Origin: UBA1756 sp045130235
GTDB taxonomy: Bacteria; Bacteroidota; Bacteroidia; Bacteroidales; WCHB1-69
Reading direction: 5' to 3'
Assembly (NCBI GenBank): GCA_045130235.1
Contig: JBGUPJ010000026.1
Span: forward strand, 1 to 64,000
Length of the DNA stretch: 64,000 nt
This document shows positions 1 to 8,923 of this stretch, one piece after another. A program made the translations under genes and the position numbers. Under the pieces are notes generated by a model. That model was not told the origin of the DNA. It made no database searches and saw nothing but the letters and a program-made list of their open reading frames with translations. Positions within the stretch are counted from its first letter, which is position 1; each line of letters opens with the position of its first letter.

Positions 1-27
1 GATGGCCTGTCGGGGCTATTGATGATT

Positions 28-55
28 GTAGGGCGGAATAATCATGCGCCCCTAC
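28..55. repeat. Imperfect inverted repeat (hairpin)
   Basis: GTAGGGCG at 28-35 pairs with CGCCCCTAC at 47-55 across an 11-base spacer, with one extra C in the right arm. It lies beyond the end of rpoD, close to a second and perfect palindrome at 85-112. Short GC-rich hairpins with GTAG...CTAC ends are typical of dispersed intergenic repeats. A role in transcription termination is possible, but no T-run follows on either strand. Confidence 0.5.
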
Positions 56-84
56 GATTTGTGAATCGAATGATTATTGCGGCT

Positions 85-112
85 GTAGAGACGTTGCGCG
101 CAACGTCTCTAC
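85..112. repeat. Perfect 28-bp palindrome downstream of rpoD
   Basis: The arm GTAGAGACGTTGCG (85-98) is followed directly by its exact reverse complement CGCAACGTCTCTAC (99-112), with no loop. It lies 17 bp past the rpoD stop codon on the minus strand. Because it lacks a T-run it is not a classical intrinsic terminator. It could be a dispersed REP- or MITE-like element, a 3'-end stabilising hairpin, or a binding site for a dimeric protein. The symmetry is seen directly; the role is inferred. Confidence 0.7.
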
Positions 113-129
113 CAATGAACCGTTCTTCC

Positions 130-996
130 CTACCCAAGGTAAGACCTTAGGTTCTTGCACTTGGCCTGGTTTTTCAGGCGGCGGATGGCCTTCTCCTTGA
201 TCTGGCGCACACGCTCACGGGTGAGGTTCTGCCGCTCGGCAATCTCCTCCAACGTCCACGGGTGCTTCTCGCCGTCAAGTCCGAAATAGAGCTTGATGAT
301 GTCGGCCTCGCGTTCGGGCAACGTGGCAATGGTACGGTTAATTTCCTGACGCAAAGACTCATACAACAGCTCTCTGTCGGGCGGAGTGGAGTCCTCCGAC
401 TTGAGCACATCGTACATGTTGTTGTCCTTGTCCTGCGTGAGGGAGGCGTCCATGGAGAGGTGACGCGACGAGTTGCGCATCGAATCCTTCACCTCCGCCT
501 CGGTAATATCGAGCAGCGCGGCGATTTCATCCGCGCGGGGCTCGCGCTCGTACTCCTGCTCCAGATAAGCGTATGCCTTGTTGATTTTGTTGATGGTGCC
601 GATCTTGTTCAACGGCAGACGAACAATACGAGACTGCTCGGCCAGCGCCTGCAGAATGGACTGACGAATCCACCAAACAGCGTACGAGATGAATTTGAAA
701 CCACGGGTCTCATCGAAACGCTGTGCAGCCTTGATCAAACCGAGATTGCCCTCGTTAATCAAGTCGGGAAGGCTAAGTCCTTGATTCTGATACTGCTTGG
801 CTACAGAAACCACAAAACGGAGGTTGGCCTTGGTGAGTTTTTCCAGCGCAGCCTGGTCGCCCTCTTTGATCTTTCGGGCCAGCTCCACCTCTTCTTCAGC
901 CGTAATCAGCTCCACTTTTCCAATATCATGCAAATATTTGTCTAACGACGCGGTCTCGCGATTGGTTACCTGTTTAGTGATGTTGAGTTGTCTCAT
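130..996 (-). CDS. rpoD: Primary RNA polymerase sigma factor, sigma-70 family
   Basis: This 288-residue protein directs RNA polymerase to housekeeping promoters. Sigma region 1.2 lies around residues 17-50 and region 2 around 55-125, including the melting-region core YAVWWIRQSILQAL. Region 3 follows. Region 4.2 is a helix-turn-helix at about 248-275 with TLEEIAERQNLTRERVRQIK. The acidic region 1.1 and the long non-conserved insert of E. coli RpoD are absent, as is usual for the short Bacteroidota primary sigma factor. The ATG at 996 fits the family start. A TACTTTTG element on the minus strand at 1085-1092 is the likely promoter, giving a leader of about 80 bases. It is transcribed divergently from the gene at 1200. 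The family call is secure; primary rather than alternative status is inferred from the near-consensus regions 2 and 4. Confidence 0.95.
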   Translation of the reverse strand: MRQLNITKQVTNRETASLDKYLHDIGKVELITAEEEVELARKIKEGDQAALEKLTKANLRFVVSVAKQYQNQGLSLPDLINEGNLGLIKAAQRFDETRGFKFISYAVWWIRQSILQALAEQSRIVRLPLNKIGTINKINKAYAYLEQEYEREPRADEIAALLDITEAEVKDSMRNSSRHLSMDASLTQDKDNNMYDVLKSEDSTPPDRELLYESLRQEINRTIATLPEREADIIKLYFGLDGEKHPWTLEEIAERQNLTRERVRQIKEKAIRRLKNQAKCKNLRSYLG

Positions 997-1084
997 TTCA
1001 AAACTTTTTGCTCGCTTTTACGGCGGTTATTTTCATTTTGTTACAGATAAATAACAACAAAATTCACCCTGCCAAAAAAGTTTG

Positions 1085-1092
1085 CAAAAGTA
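1085..1092 (-). promoter_or_regulatory. Bacteroidota -7 element for rpoD
   Basis: On the minus strand this reads TACTTTTG, matching the TAnnTTTG core known for Bacteroidota vegetative promoters. It lies about 90 bases upstream of the rpoD start in an AT-rich gap. A clear TTTG at the -33 position was not found. Confidence 0.55.
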
Positions 1093-1169
1093 CAACTTTT
1101 CATCGAAAAACAGCCTCAATTTCAGCATTTTTTTCAAAAAAAATCTTGAAATCATTATATGATTTTGAC

Positions 1170-1177
1170 TATTTTTG
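1170..1177 (+). promoter_or_regulatory. Bacteroidota -7 element (TATTTTTG)
   Basis: TATTTTTG matches TAnnTTTG. A TTG at 1146-1148 lies 21 bases upstream, a plausible -33 box. The element is 22 bases before the ATG at 1200, so the leader would be very short. Confidence 0.55.
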
Positions 1178-1199
1178 CGTTTTAATCAAAAATCAACCC

Positions 1200-1886
1200 A
1201 TGTACCGACGTTTCCCCGCCTTTCTGACCGCCATTTTTCTAGGCATGTTTCTCATAACGAACACTGTACACGCACAAGTGCTCAATGAGATTCTGCTTCA
1301 TTTTTCGGAAGAGGAGATGGAGGTGCCGATGAGCGTGCGCGAAAAGATGATGGCCGAAAAAGGAAATACGCTGCTCAACTACGACAACTACAAGCTGCTG
1401 GTGTACGACAAGCGGGCCGGATTCCTCCAGATTCGCACCCCATTAGATGTCACCTACGAGATTGCGACATGGCGGCGCGACGGCCACGGCGACCTGCTGG
1501 TGGCCCTTTGCGAAACCCGCTGCGGCAACAGCTGCGGATCGAAGATCTCCTTCTACGCCGTCTCCAAGGAAGCAGATGTGGAGGTATGGCAACCCCTTCC
1601 CACCGAAGACTATATCCCCACCTTCACCCTCTCCGACATCTTCAGCGAGCAGAAACTCTCCAAAAACTATCTTACTACGGAGACCGTTTTGAAGGATTTT
1701 GAGGTCAAAACACAGTTCATGCTTCCCCAGAGCGGTCACGACATCATCGTGATTTTCACTTGTTTAGATGAGTTAGATAAAAAAGAATACCAACGCATTT
1801 ACAAATATTTGGACGGCGTGATGCTGGACCTGATCTGGAAGAAGGGCACCTTTATTAAGAGCGATCCCTATTTCCCTGCTTATTAA
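1200..1886 (+). CDS. Secreted hypothetical protein, possibly DUF3256 family
   Basis: The open frame runs upstream to 1008, but the ATG at 1200 is chosen. It follows a TATTTTTG promoter element and begins a clean signal peptide, MYRRFPAFLTAIFLGMFLIT, ending near VHAQ, giving 228 residues. The mature part has a segment VALCETRCGNSCGSKISFY with three cysteines, followed by a -W-x-P-L-P-x-x-D-Y-I- stretch. This pattern resembles the Bacteroidales DUF3256 family of small exported proteins of unknown function, but the match is from memory and only moderate. It sits 22 bp before murF and may be cotranscribed with it. No enzymatic motif was recognised. Confidence 0.65.
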   Translation: MYRRFPAFLTAIFLGMFLITNTVHAQVLNEILLHFSEEEMEVPMSVREKMMAEKGNTLLNYDNYKLLVYDKRAGFLQIRTPLDVTYEIATWRRDGHGDLLVALCETRCGNSCGSKISFYAVSKEADVEVWQPLPTEDYIPTFTLSDIFSEQKLSKNYLTTETVLKDFEVKTQFMLPQSGHDIIVIFTCLDELDKKEYQRIYKYLDGVMLDLIWKKGTFIKSDPYFPAY

Positions 1887-1908
1887 AACGACCATAACCT
1901 TTACGATC

Positions 1909-3180
1909 ATGATAGAGAAAATTTATGAGACTTATCTGAGCCATCCCAAAATCTGTACCGACACCCGCAACATACAGGCTGACAGCTTGTTTTTCTGTCT
2001 GAAGGGCGAAAATTTCGACGGCAACACCTTTGCGCTGCAAGCGTTGGAGGCGGGTGCCGCCCACGTGGTCACCAACCGGCAGGATTTGAAGGACAATGAC
2101 CGCTGCTTTGTGGTAGACGACACCTTGGTCACCCTGCAGCAGCTGGCGCACCACCACCGGTTGCAGCTGCACATCCCCTTCATCGGCATCACGGGCACCA
2201 ACGGCAAAACCACCACCAAGGAGCTGACCGCCCAGGTGCTGCAAGCGAAGTACCGCGTGGCCTTCACCCAAGGCAACCTCAACAACCACATCGGCGTGCC
2301 GCTCACGCTGCTCTCCATAACAGCCGACACCGAAATCGCCATCGTGGAGATGGGAGCCAACCACCCGGGCGAAATCGCCGACCTGTGCCGCATCGCCGAG
2401 CCCACCCACGGCCTCATCACCAATATTGGGGTGGCACATATCGAAGGATTCGGTTCTCCAGAAAATATCATCACCACCAAACGTGCCTTGTACGAATCTG
2501 TTATGCAACGCCAAGGCACCATTTTCGTCAATGCAGGTGATACCATTTTAACGCAATGTGCGGGCGACTACCAGCCGCAGGTGCGCTACGGCGACGCTTC
2601 CGACAGCAGCTGTCGCGATACCATCACCGACATGAACCCCTGTCTCACCGTACAGGTGGAGGATACGACCATCCATACCCATCTCACCGGCGAGTACAAC
2701 CTGCATAACATCCTCGGTGCCATTGCAGTAGGCCGTTTCTTCGGCATCAGCACAGAGGAGGCCGGCAGGGCCATCGAAGCCTATATGCCCAGCAACCACC
2801 GCTCGCAGATCATCGAGGCCGGCGGCAGCACTATCATCGCCGACTACTACAATGCCAACCCCACCAGCATGACGGCGGCGATCCTCAATCTCGCCCATCT
2901 CCCCCACCCCGACAAGTACGCCATACTGGGCGATATGCTCGAGCTGGGCAGCGTCAGCGAGCAGGAGCACCGCAACATCATCACTCTTTGCGAACAGCAC
3001 CACATCCAACCCATCTTTGTGGGAAAAATCTTCCATCAACTCACACCTAATCAAGCATTTGAGAATGTGGAACAGGCCAACCAATATCTGGCTTCACACC
3101 CCATCCGCAATGCGATGGTCCTTATCAAAGGTTCGCGGGGCATTCATTTGGAAACAATATCCCTTCAAAATATTCAATAA
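1909..3180 (+). CDS. murF: UDP-N-acetylmuramoyl-tripeptide--D-alanyl-D-alanine ligase
   Basis: MurF adds the D-Ala-D-Ala dipeptide to the UDP-MurNAc-tripeptide in the cytoplasm, the last soluble step of peptidoglycan precursor synthesis. The 423-residue protein has the three-domain Mur ligase layout. The N-terminal UDP-binding part includes DTRNIQADSLFFCLKGENFDG. The central ATPase has the P-loop GTNGKTT at residues 96-102 and VEMGANHPGEI. The C-terminal domain contains DYYNANPTSM and GDMLELG. Length is normal. It is followed after 25 bp by the small YKYDA-repeat gene. Confidence 0.96.
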   Translation: MIEKIYETYLSHPKICTDTRNIQADSLFFCLKGENFDGNTFALQALEAGAAHVVTNRQDLKDNDRCFVVDDTLVTLQQLAHHHRLQLHIPFIGITGTNGKTTTKELTAQVLQAKYRVAFTQGNLNNHIGVPLTLLSITADTEIAIVEMGANHPGEIADLCRIAEPTHGLITNIGVAHIEGFGSPENIITTKRALYESVMQRQGTIFVNAGDTILTQCAGDYQPQVRYGDASDSSCRDTITDMNPCLTVQVEDTTIHTHLTGEYNLHNILGAIAVGRFFGISTEEAGRAIEAYMPSNHRSQIIEAGGSTIIADYYNANPTSMTAAILNLAHLPHPDKYAILGDMLELGSVSEQEHRNIITLCEQHHIQPIFVGKIFHQLTPNQAFENVEQANQYLASHPIRNAMVLIKGSRGIHLETISLQNIQ

Positions 3181-3205
3181 ACAATTATCAACCAAGCATT
3201 TATAT

Positions 3206-3544
3206 ATGAAGAAAATCTTTATTCTTTTCATCTTCACCCTCCTCACCGCAGGCTATATGAAAGGTCAGACCGTGTATAGCTGCAACTACAAATACGATGC
3301 GGACGTGAAGGTTTATGTAACTGATTACAAATATGATGCAGATCTTGTGGTATATAAATGCAGCTACAAATACGATGCCACCGACAACAAGGGGCTGTGG
3401 TACTTCTGCGACTATAAGTACGACGCGAAGAAAAAGATCTATTTCGTGGACTACAAATACGACGCCGATCTGGTCATCTATTTCACAGATTACAAGTACG
3501 ATGCCGGCTGGCGCAAGCAGGAAAAGAAGCACCTCATGTACTGA
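3206..3544 (+). CDS. Secreted YKYDA-repeat protein, probable 7(1)-knot (DUF6150-like) family
   Basis: A 112-residue protein with a signal peptide (MKKIFILFIFTLLTAGYMKG, cleaved near Q). The mature part is almost wholly six tandem repeats of about 13 residues with the core [VIW]Y-x-x-[DNS]-YKYDA. The third copy carries a 3-residue insertion (TDNKGL). A basic tail, GWRKQEKKHLMY, ends the protein. The ATG at 3206 is chosen over an upstream open frame because it starts the signal peptide. From memory, this repeat and the WYF-DYKYDA signature match the DUF6150 / septoil-knot family, whose fold is described as a 7(1) torus knot. I know of no assigned function. The gene lies between murF and a TPR gene. 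The repeats are seen directly; the family assignment is recall. Confidence 0.8.
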   Translation: MKKIFILFIFTLLTAGYMKGQTVYSCNYKYDADVKVYVTDYKYDADLVVYKCSYKYDATDNKGLWYFCDYKYDAKKKIYFVDYKYDADLVIYFTDYKYDAGWRKQEKKHLMY

Positions 3545-3609
3545 TGTTTTTCAAAAAAAACCTGTTGATAATTTGTTGAAAACTCGCACGTCAGCTGATA
3601 TCTCTTTTA

Positions 3610-3617
3610 TAAATTTG
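3610..3617 (+). promoter_or_regulatory. Bacteroidota -7 element (TAAATTTG)
   Basis: TAAATTTG fits TAnnTTTG and lies 33 bases before the ATG of the TPR gene at 3650. No convincing -33 TTTG is at the expected distance. It suggests that the TPR gene and the genes after it have their own promoter. Confidence 0.5.
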
Positions 3618-3649
3618 TATATTAGAATTTAAAATGAATATCGCTGATT

Positions 3650-6600
3650 ATGAAGAGGTTAATCTTTCAAAGCATTCTCATTATTGGGTTGATGCTTTCC
3701 CAAATTGCGGTTAATGCACAGCGTCCGCTGAACTACGAATCTCCTATACGCCAGTACAACACGGCTTTGGAGCTGATGCAGAAGCATGAGTATGGCTCTG
3801 CGCAGGAGTATTTCCAATACGTGTATGAAAACACCACGGACGAGCAGTACGACATGAAGTCCACCTCCTATTTTTACCAAGGGGTATGCGCTGCCAAGTT
3901 GAACCACGGCAACGCCATGTACCTGCTGCGCGACTTTGTGCGGCGGTATCCCATCCACACCCGTGTACCGGAGGCACATCTTTATATCGCCCGTTCCTAT
4001 TTTTACCAGAAGCAATATAAAAAGGCGCTTGAATATTTCAATGAATTGGATGAAAGAAAGATACAAGACGAGGATCTCGCTGAATTCTATTTCAAGAAAG
4101 GCTTCTGCCTGTTAAAGAGCAAAGACCGCGACGAGGCCAAGTACTATTTGAGGAAAGCCCGCGAGTATGACGGTCAGTACAAAGACAAGGCCACCTACTA
4201 TGTGGCGCACCTCGAGTATGAGGAGGGACAGTACGAAGCCGCTTTGGCTGACTTCAATGAAATTAAGGACGTGAAAGAATACGCCAAGGTAGTACCGCCC
4301 TATATCATGCAAATTCACTTCATGCAAGGCGAATACGAAACCGTGGTGAGAGAGGCCGGTAATGCCGGCGCGCAAGCGGGTGACCCCAATGAGCTGAAAC
4401 GCATCGTCGGTCTGTCACACTACAACCTCAGTCACTATCAGGAAGCAGCCAACTATTTTGCGCAGATTCTTCAAAAGAGGTCTGCCAACGACGCTTCCAC
4501 ATACGACCGCGCCGACCGCTATGCCTTTGGCTACACCTTTTACAAAACTGGCGACTACAGCGATGCCATTGCACAGCTCTCGCAAGTGACCGACACCGTG
4601 GATGCCATGACCCAGAACGCCTACTACATCATCGCCGACTGCTTCCTCAAGCAGAAGAAGCTCGCCGATGCCTCCAACTATTTCTTCGAGGCCTCCAAGA
4701 TGGAATATTCATCTGCCATTCAAGAAGATGCGTTCTATAATTATGCCAAACTGCAATACGAAACCTCCAACGCCATATCGCAAGACAAGGCACTGGCTAC
4801 CATTGAAGAGTACATCAACCGATACCCCAACACCTCACGGTCACAAGAGATGAGTTCCTATCTGGCCACCATCTATGCCTCCACCAAGAATTATGACGGA
4901 GCCATCAAAGCCATTGAGAAACTCGACCGCACCCACAAGAGTCCGGAGATCCTGCGCTCGTATCAACGCTGCACGCATTTCCGTGCCATGGAGCTGATTT
5001 CCGACAAGAAATACCGCGATGCTGTAAAAATGCTCGACAAGTCGTTGCAAACTCCCATGAACACCGAGCTTCACCTCTCGAACCTTTATTGGAAAGCCGA
5101 GAGCCAATATCGCGCCGAACAGTACCGCGATGCCTACAACTCTTTCATCCTGTACCAAAACAGCGACAAGGTGACCGCCGATGAAAACTACCCGCTCTCA
5201 CTTTACTCGCACGGGTATGCCGCCATGAAGATTGAGAAGTACAAAGAGGCTCAGAAATCCTTCGAGAAATTTCTTACATTCTGCAATACAGACAAATACA
5301 GCTCCTATAAAGCCGACGCATACGCACGGTTGGGCGACTGCTACTTTATGCAACGCAACCTGCAATCAGCCATCACTCAATATGAGCGCTGCGAGCAGCT
5401 GAAAAGCAACAACGCCGACTACGCCCTGTACCAACAAGCCCTCTGTCAAGGCTACCTGCGGCATAGCTCCAAAAAGGTAGAACTGCTTGAGAAATTCACC
5501 CAGTACTATAGCAACTCTCCCTACATTATAGATGTGGAGTTCGAGCTGGCCAGTATCTATCAGTCACAAAACCAGCACAACCTGGCCATCAACTCCTACA
5601 ACAGTTTCATCAGAAAGCACCCCAAGAGCAACTACGTGCCGAAAGCCTACAACAAACTGGCACAGGCCTACCAAAGCGCCGGACAGACCGACAAAGCCAT
5701 TGAGACTTTCAAGCTGGTAGTGGACAAATATCCTGGATCGCAGGAGGCCAAAGAGGCCGTGTCCAACTTGCAGGACATCTACTCCGAGATGGGTCGGCCG
5801 GGAGATTTCCTCGACTATGTCACCTCCAAGGGAAACATCTCCATCTCACCCGAACGTCAGGACTCCATTACCTACAAATCGGCTGAAGCCAAATACTTGC
5901 AAGGGAATTGCGAGATGGCAATTGCCGGTTTTACCGAATACATCAACAAATTCCCCAATGGTTTCTTCATCGCAGACGCTTATTTCAAACGCAGCGACTG
6001 TGAGTACGGGAACCGCAACTACGACGATGCGCTGACCGACTGCGAGTACCTGCTCAACAACTTCCGCACAGAGAACAACGAGATGGCTGCCAAGCGTGCC
6101 GCCACCATTCTTTTCAACAAGCAGGAGTACGAGCGTGCCCTCGCCCACTTCAACGACCTTCTCACTCTCGCCACCAGCGAAATGAACACCTCGTATGCCT
6201 ACAACGGCATCATGCGCTGCGCCTTCGAGCTGAAGAACTACCGAGAAGCTCTCGAGGGTGCCAAAGGCTATATCGCCTCCCCCAAAGCCGACCCCGACCT
6301 GATGGACGACGCCAACCTCATCGCTGGAAAATCCTCCTTCGAACTCCGCGACTACATCGCAGCTATCCGATACCTACAACCTCTCTCCACCGCCAGCACC
6401 AACAGCACCGCCGCCGAGGCCGCCTACTACTGCGCACTCACCGAGTTCAAGAGAGCTGACTATACCGCTTGTGAAAAGAAAATCACCGAGATCATTGAAG
6501 CCCGCTACACCTCCGCCTACTGGATTGCCAGCACCTTCATCCTCTACGGCGACTACTACCAGGCCATCGGCAACACCTTCCAAGCCCGCCACACCTACCA

Positions 6601-6742
6601 AAGCATCGTTGATAACTACGACGGCGAAGACCTGCGACAAATCGCCCGCGAAAGAATCGCCGCATTGGACGCAGCCAACACCCCACCCACTCCCACCCCT
6701 TCCAACGATGACGATGACGACTCACTCAACCCCGAAGATTAA
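3650..6742 (+). CDS. Large exported tetratricopeptide-repeat protein
   Basis: The 1030-residue product starts with a signal peptide (MKRLIFQSILIIGLMLSQIA, then VNAQR). It consists almost entirely of TPR-like helical repeats, recognisable by recurring A-Y/F-Y--G-----G-Y--A---F and P--A--A--------Y patterns. The C-terminus is Pro/Thr-rich and then acidic (several Asp in a row, ending NPED). It is probably a periplasmic or outer-membrane-associated scaffold. It precedes a beta-barrel gene by 19 bp, so the two are likely cotranscribed and may work together. No catalytic domain was seen and the partner is not known. Confidence 0.85.
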   Translation: MKRLIFQSILIIGLMLSQIAVNAQRPLNYESPIRQYNTALELMQKHEYGSAQEYFQYVYENTTDEQYDMKSTSYFYQGVCAAKLNHGNAMYLLRDFVRRYPIHTRVPEAHLYIARSYFYQKQYKKALEYFNELDERKIQDEDLAEFYFKKGFCLLKSKDRDEAKYYLRKAREYDGQYKDKATYYVAHLEYEEGQYEAALADFNEIKDVKEYAKVVPPYIMQIHFMQGEYETVVREAGNAGAQAGDPNELKRIVGLSHYNLSHYQEAANYFAQILQKRSANDASTYDRADRYAFGYTFYKTGDYSDAIAQLSQVTDTVDAMTQNAYYIIADCFLKQKKLADASNYFFEASKMEYSSAIQEDAFYNYAKLQYETSNAISQDKALATIEEYINRYPNTSRSQEMSSYLATIYASTKNYDGAIKAIEKLDRTHKSPEILRSYQRCTHFRAMELISDKKYRDAVKMLDKSLQTPMNTELHLSNLYWKAESQYRAEQYRDAYNSFILYQNSDKVTADENYPLSLYSHGYAAMKIEKYKEAQKSFEKFLTFCNTDKYSSYKADAYARLGDCYFMQRNLQSAITQYERCEQLKSNNADYALYQQALCQGYLRHSSKKVELLEKFTQYYSNSPYIIDVEFELASIYQSQNQHNLAINSYNSFIRKHPKSNYVPKAYNKLAQAYQSAGQTDKAIETFKLVVDKYPGSQEAKEAVSNLQDIYSEMGRPGDFLDYVTSKGNISISPERQDSITYKSAEAKYLQGNCEMAIAGFTEYINKFPNGFFIADAYFKRSDCEYGNRNYDDALTDCEYLLNNFRTENNEMAAKRAATILFNKQEYERALAHFNDLLTLATSEMNTSYAYNGIMRCAFELKNYREALEGAKGYIASPKADPDLMDDANLIAGKSSFELRDYIAAIRYLQPLSTASTNSTAAEAAYYCALTEFKRADYTACEKKITEIIEARYTSAYWIASTFILYGDYYQAIGNTFQARHTYQSIVDNYDGEDLRQIARERIAALDAANTPPTPTPSNDDDDDSLNPED

Positions 6743-6761
6743 CCCGTAAAACATCACAGCA

Positions 6762-8483
6762 ATGAAAAGATATATCGCAATCGCAATACTGATACTGGCC
6801 GCCAGCTGCCTCTCCGCACAAGTGGACACATTCTACATCAGAATGGAGTACACACCCAAACTGAAAGCTTTCAACAAAAAGAACGAAAGCCCCAACGTGA
6901 ACGACACGGTGAAGGAGAAAGTCCAATTCAACTACTACATCACCCCACAACGCTACGATGTGAGCTTCACCCCCACCCCCATTGAGTACAGCAAGGTGTC
7001 GCCCGACATCCAAGAGGTGCTCTACCGCAACTATCTCAAGGTGGGATTCGGCTACCCCATCACCCCGCTACTCGACTTCTCCTTCCATAATCTTCAGACC
7101 GACCGCAGCCATCCTAACTCCTTCGGACTCAACGTACATCATTTTTCCTCATGGGCAAAACCCATCGGAAAATTCATGAAACAATATGCCTACTACCCCA
7201 CCTCCGACACCCGAGTGCACCTCAATTTCAAACATTTCTTCAGGAACCAAACCCTCTACAGCGCCATCAACTACAACCACGAGGCGGCGCGCTTTTACGG
7301 ATTTAAGGTCCGACCCGAAAAAGAATACAACACCGATTCCCTCAAAAACAACTTCCACCATCTCAACGCTTGTATCGGCATCGCCTCCAACTACGTGCTG
7401 GAAGACCGCAAATTGAAACAGGACGTGCGCCTCGACTATGACTTTCTGTACAATAACTGGAAAGATATGGAGAACCATATCGGCCTCACCTCCTTCTTCG
7501 CCTACGACGCCCGCTGGGCCAAGATCACCGGCAGCCAGCTCTATCGCGCCAACATCAACTTCGACTTTTTCAATGATGACATGGACTACAAAGGAAGCCG
7601 CAACGCCTTCCTCTTCAACCCTGAAGTTTATGCCCACTTCACCATCAAAGAATACCACATCCTGCTTGGTGTGGGTGGTATCATCAACGCGCTCGACGGA
7701 AAAGTGGGCGGCACCGCCTACCCCATCGCCGAACTCCAGCTCGGTGTCATCCCCTCCATTCTCAACATCTACGCAGGTGTGAAAGGCAACTGCCAGTACA
7801 ACTCGCTCAAAGACTTGCTCTACGAAAATCCGTTCCTCAAACCCCACCTCGACACCGCTGCCTTCACCACCCATTACATTAATATTTATGGCGGTGTAAA
7901 AGGCAATCTCGTCAAGAAACTCAACTACAACCTCTCCGCCCACTACAGCTATGCTAAGAACCTCCAGTTCTTCATCATCGACACCCTCAGCGAAAATAAA
8001 AATCAGTTTGATGTCTGCTACAACAATGGCAATGTATTGAATGTCAATCTGAATATCGACTACGAGATCCTCTCCAACCTGCGTTTTGCCTTCGATGCCA
8101 ACTACTGGCTCTATGTGCTGAAAGACAAGGCAGTACCCTATCACAAACCTATGCTCGAGTTCCGTTTCGACGGTCGTTATACCTTAAAAGAGAAATTCGT
8201 GTTTGATGTGAATTTCAACCTCGGATTCCTCAGCAAAGGACTTGGTTTTGATGCTGAAAAAGGTTACTGGACTGCCGTCAACATGAAGCCCACCCTCGAT
8301 TTCGGCATCGGCTTTGAATACCTCATCAACAACCATTTCTCAGCATTCGCTACCATCAACAACATTGGTTGTCAATACTATACCAAATACTACGACTTCC
8401 CTAACATGGGCATCAACGCTCTGGTTGGCGTAAAATACTCGTTCGGTAACGAGAGCATCCGCAAACCGAAGAAAAGAAAATAA
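6762..8483 (+). CDS. Putative outer-membrane beta-barrel protein
   Basis: A 573-residue protein with an N-terminal signal peptide (MKRYIAIAILILAASCLSAQ). The remainder is built of alternating hydrophobic and polar strands rich in Tyr, Phe and Asn, for example YLKVGFGYPITPLLDFSFHN and LNVNLNIDYEIL. It ends in a strand with an aromatic pattern, VGVKYSFG, before a basic tail RKPKKRK. It resembles the barrel half of a TonB-dependent receptor, but no plug domain or TonB box was found. Tight linkage to the upstream TPR gene suggests a shared envelope function. The substrate is unknown. The cysteine in the signal region is followed by LSAQ, so signal peptidase I cleavage is more likely than lipidation. 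Confidence 0.7.
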   Translation: MKRYIAIAILILAASCLSAQVDTFYIRMEYTPKLKAFNKKNESPNVNDTVKEKVQFNYYITPQRYDVSFTPTPIEYSKVSPDIQEVLYRNYLKVGFGYPITPLLDFSFHNLQTDRSHPNSFGLNVHHFSSWAKPIGKFMKQYAYYPTSDTRVHLNFKHFFRNQTLYSAINYNHEAARFYGFKVRPEKEYNTDSLKNNFHHLNACIGIASNYVLEDRKLKQDVRLDYDFLYNNWKDMENHIGLTSFFAYDARWAKITGSQLYRANINFDFFNDDMDYKGSRNAFLFNPEVYAHFTIKEYHILLGVGGIINALDGKVGGTAYPIAELQLGVIPSILNIYAGVKGNCQYNSLKDLLYENPFLKPHLDTAAFTTHYINIYGGVKGNLVKKLNYNLSAHYSYAKNLQFFIIDTLSENKNQFDVCYNNGNVLNVNLNIDYEILSNLRFAFDANYWLYVLKDKAVPYHKPMLEFRFDGRYTLKEKFVFDVNFNLGFLSKGLGFDAEKGYWTAVNMKPTLDFGIGFEYLINNHFSAFATINNIGCQYYTKYYDFPNMGINALVGVKYSFGNESIRKPKKRK

Positions 8484-8494
8484 CCGTGCCCACT

Positions 8495-8917
8495 ATGGTG
8501 ACCAAAATGGAGTTATGGGAGCTAGATGAACAGGGGTTTCATCTGGTAGTGAAAGGCAAAGTCAACGGCAGCCCCGTTCGATTGCTGTTGGACACGGGAG
8601 CCAATCACATTTGCTTCGACCATCAATTTGTGGAAAAAACCTTACAAGAACAATCATCTGTCGTCGGGCACGATGAAATCAATGTGGGAATTGGCGGCAA
8701 TGATTTTGAGACCTCCATCATCCATATCTCCGGATTGAAAATCGGCCGTATGAAATTCAAGGAGATGGATGTACGCGTGCTGGACTTGTCAGCGGTAAGC
8801 GAAATGTACCAATCGGTCGGTTTCAAACCCATCCAAGGCATCCTTGGTGGCGATTTTCTTCACCAGCACCATGCCATCATCAATTATGACACATTAGAAC
8901 TAACACTGGAAAAATAG
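8495..8917 (+). CDS. Retropepsin-like aspartic protease domain protein
   Basis: About 140 residues. The single-domain (clan AA) aspartic protease signature is present: the active-site loop LLLDTGANHICFD near the N-terminus and the second motif ILGGDFL-H-H-A-I-I-NYD near the C-terminus. Such proteins act as homodimers, each subunit giving one catalytic Asp. There is no signal peptide, so a cytoplasmic location is likely. A GTG at 8486 and ATGs at 8495 and 8507 are all possible starts; the first ATG is used. The gene follows the barrel gene within about 11 bp and ends 6 bp before ruvC. The substrate cannot be inferred. Confidence 0.8.
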   Translation: MVTKMELWELDEQGFHLVVKGKVNGSPVRLLLDTGANHICFDHQFVEKTLQEQSSVVGHDEINVGIGGNDFETSIIHISGLKIGRMKFKEMDVRVLDLSAVSEMYQSVGFKPIQGILGGDFLHQHHAIINYDTLELTLEK

Positions 8918-8923
8918 TCCACC

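Noticed and set aside
262..945. A 227-codon open frame antisense to rpoD
   Set aside because: It overlaps a secure sigma-factor gene and has no recognisable domain.
3200..3532. A 110-codon minus-strand frame across the YKYDA gene
   Set aside because: A repeat of 13 codons gives open frames on both strands; only the plus strand has a signal peptide and a recognised repeat family.
7149..8144. A 331-codon open frame antisense to the barrel gene
   Set aside because: Val/Glu/Gly-rich shadow of strand-rich coding sequence; no start context or family.
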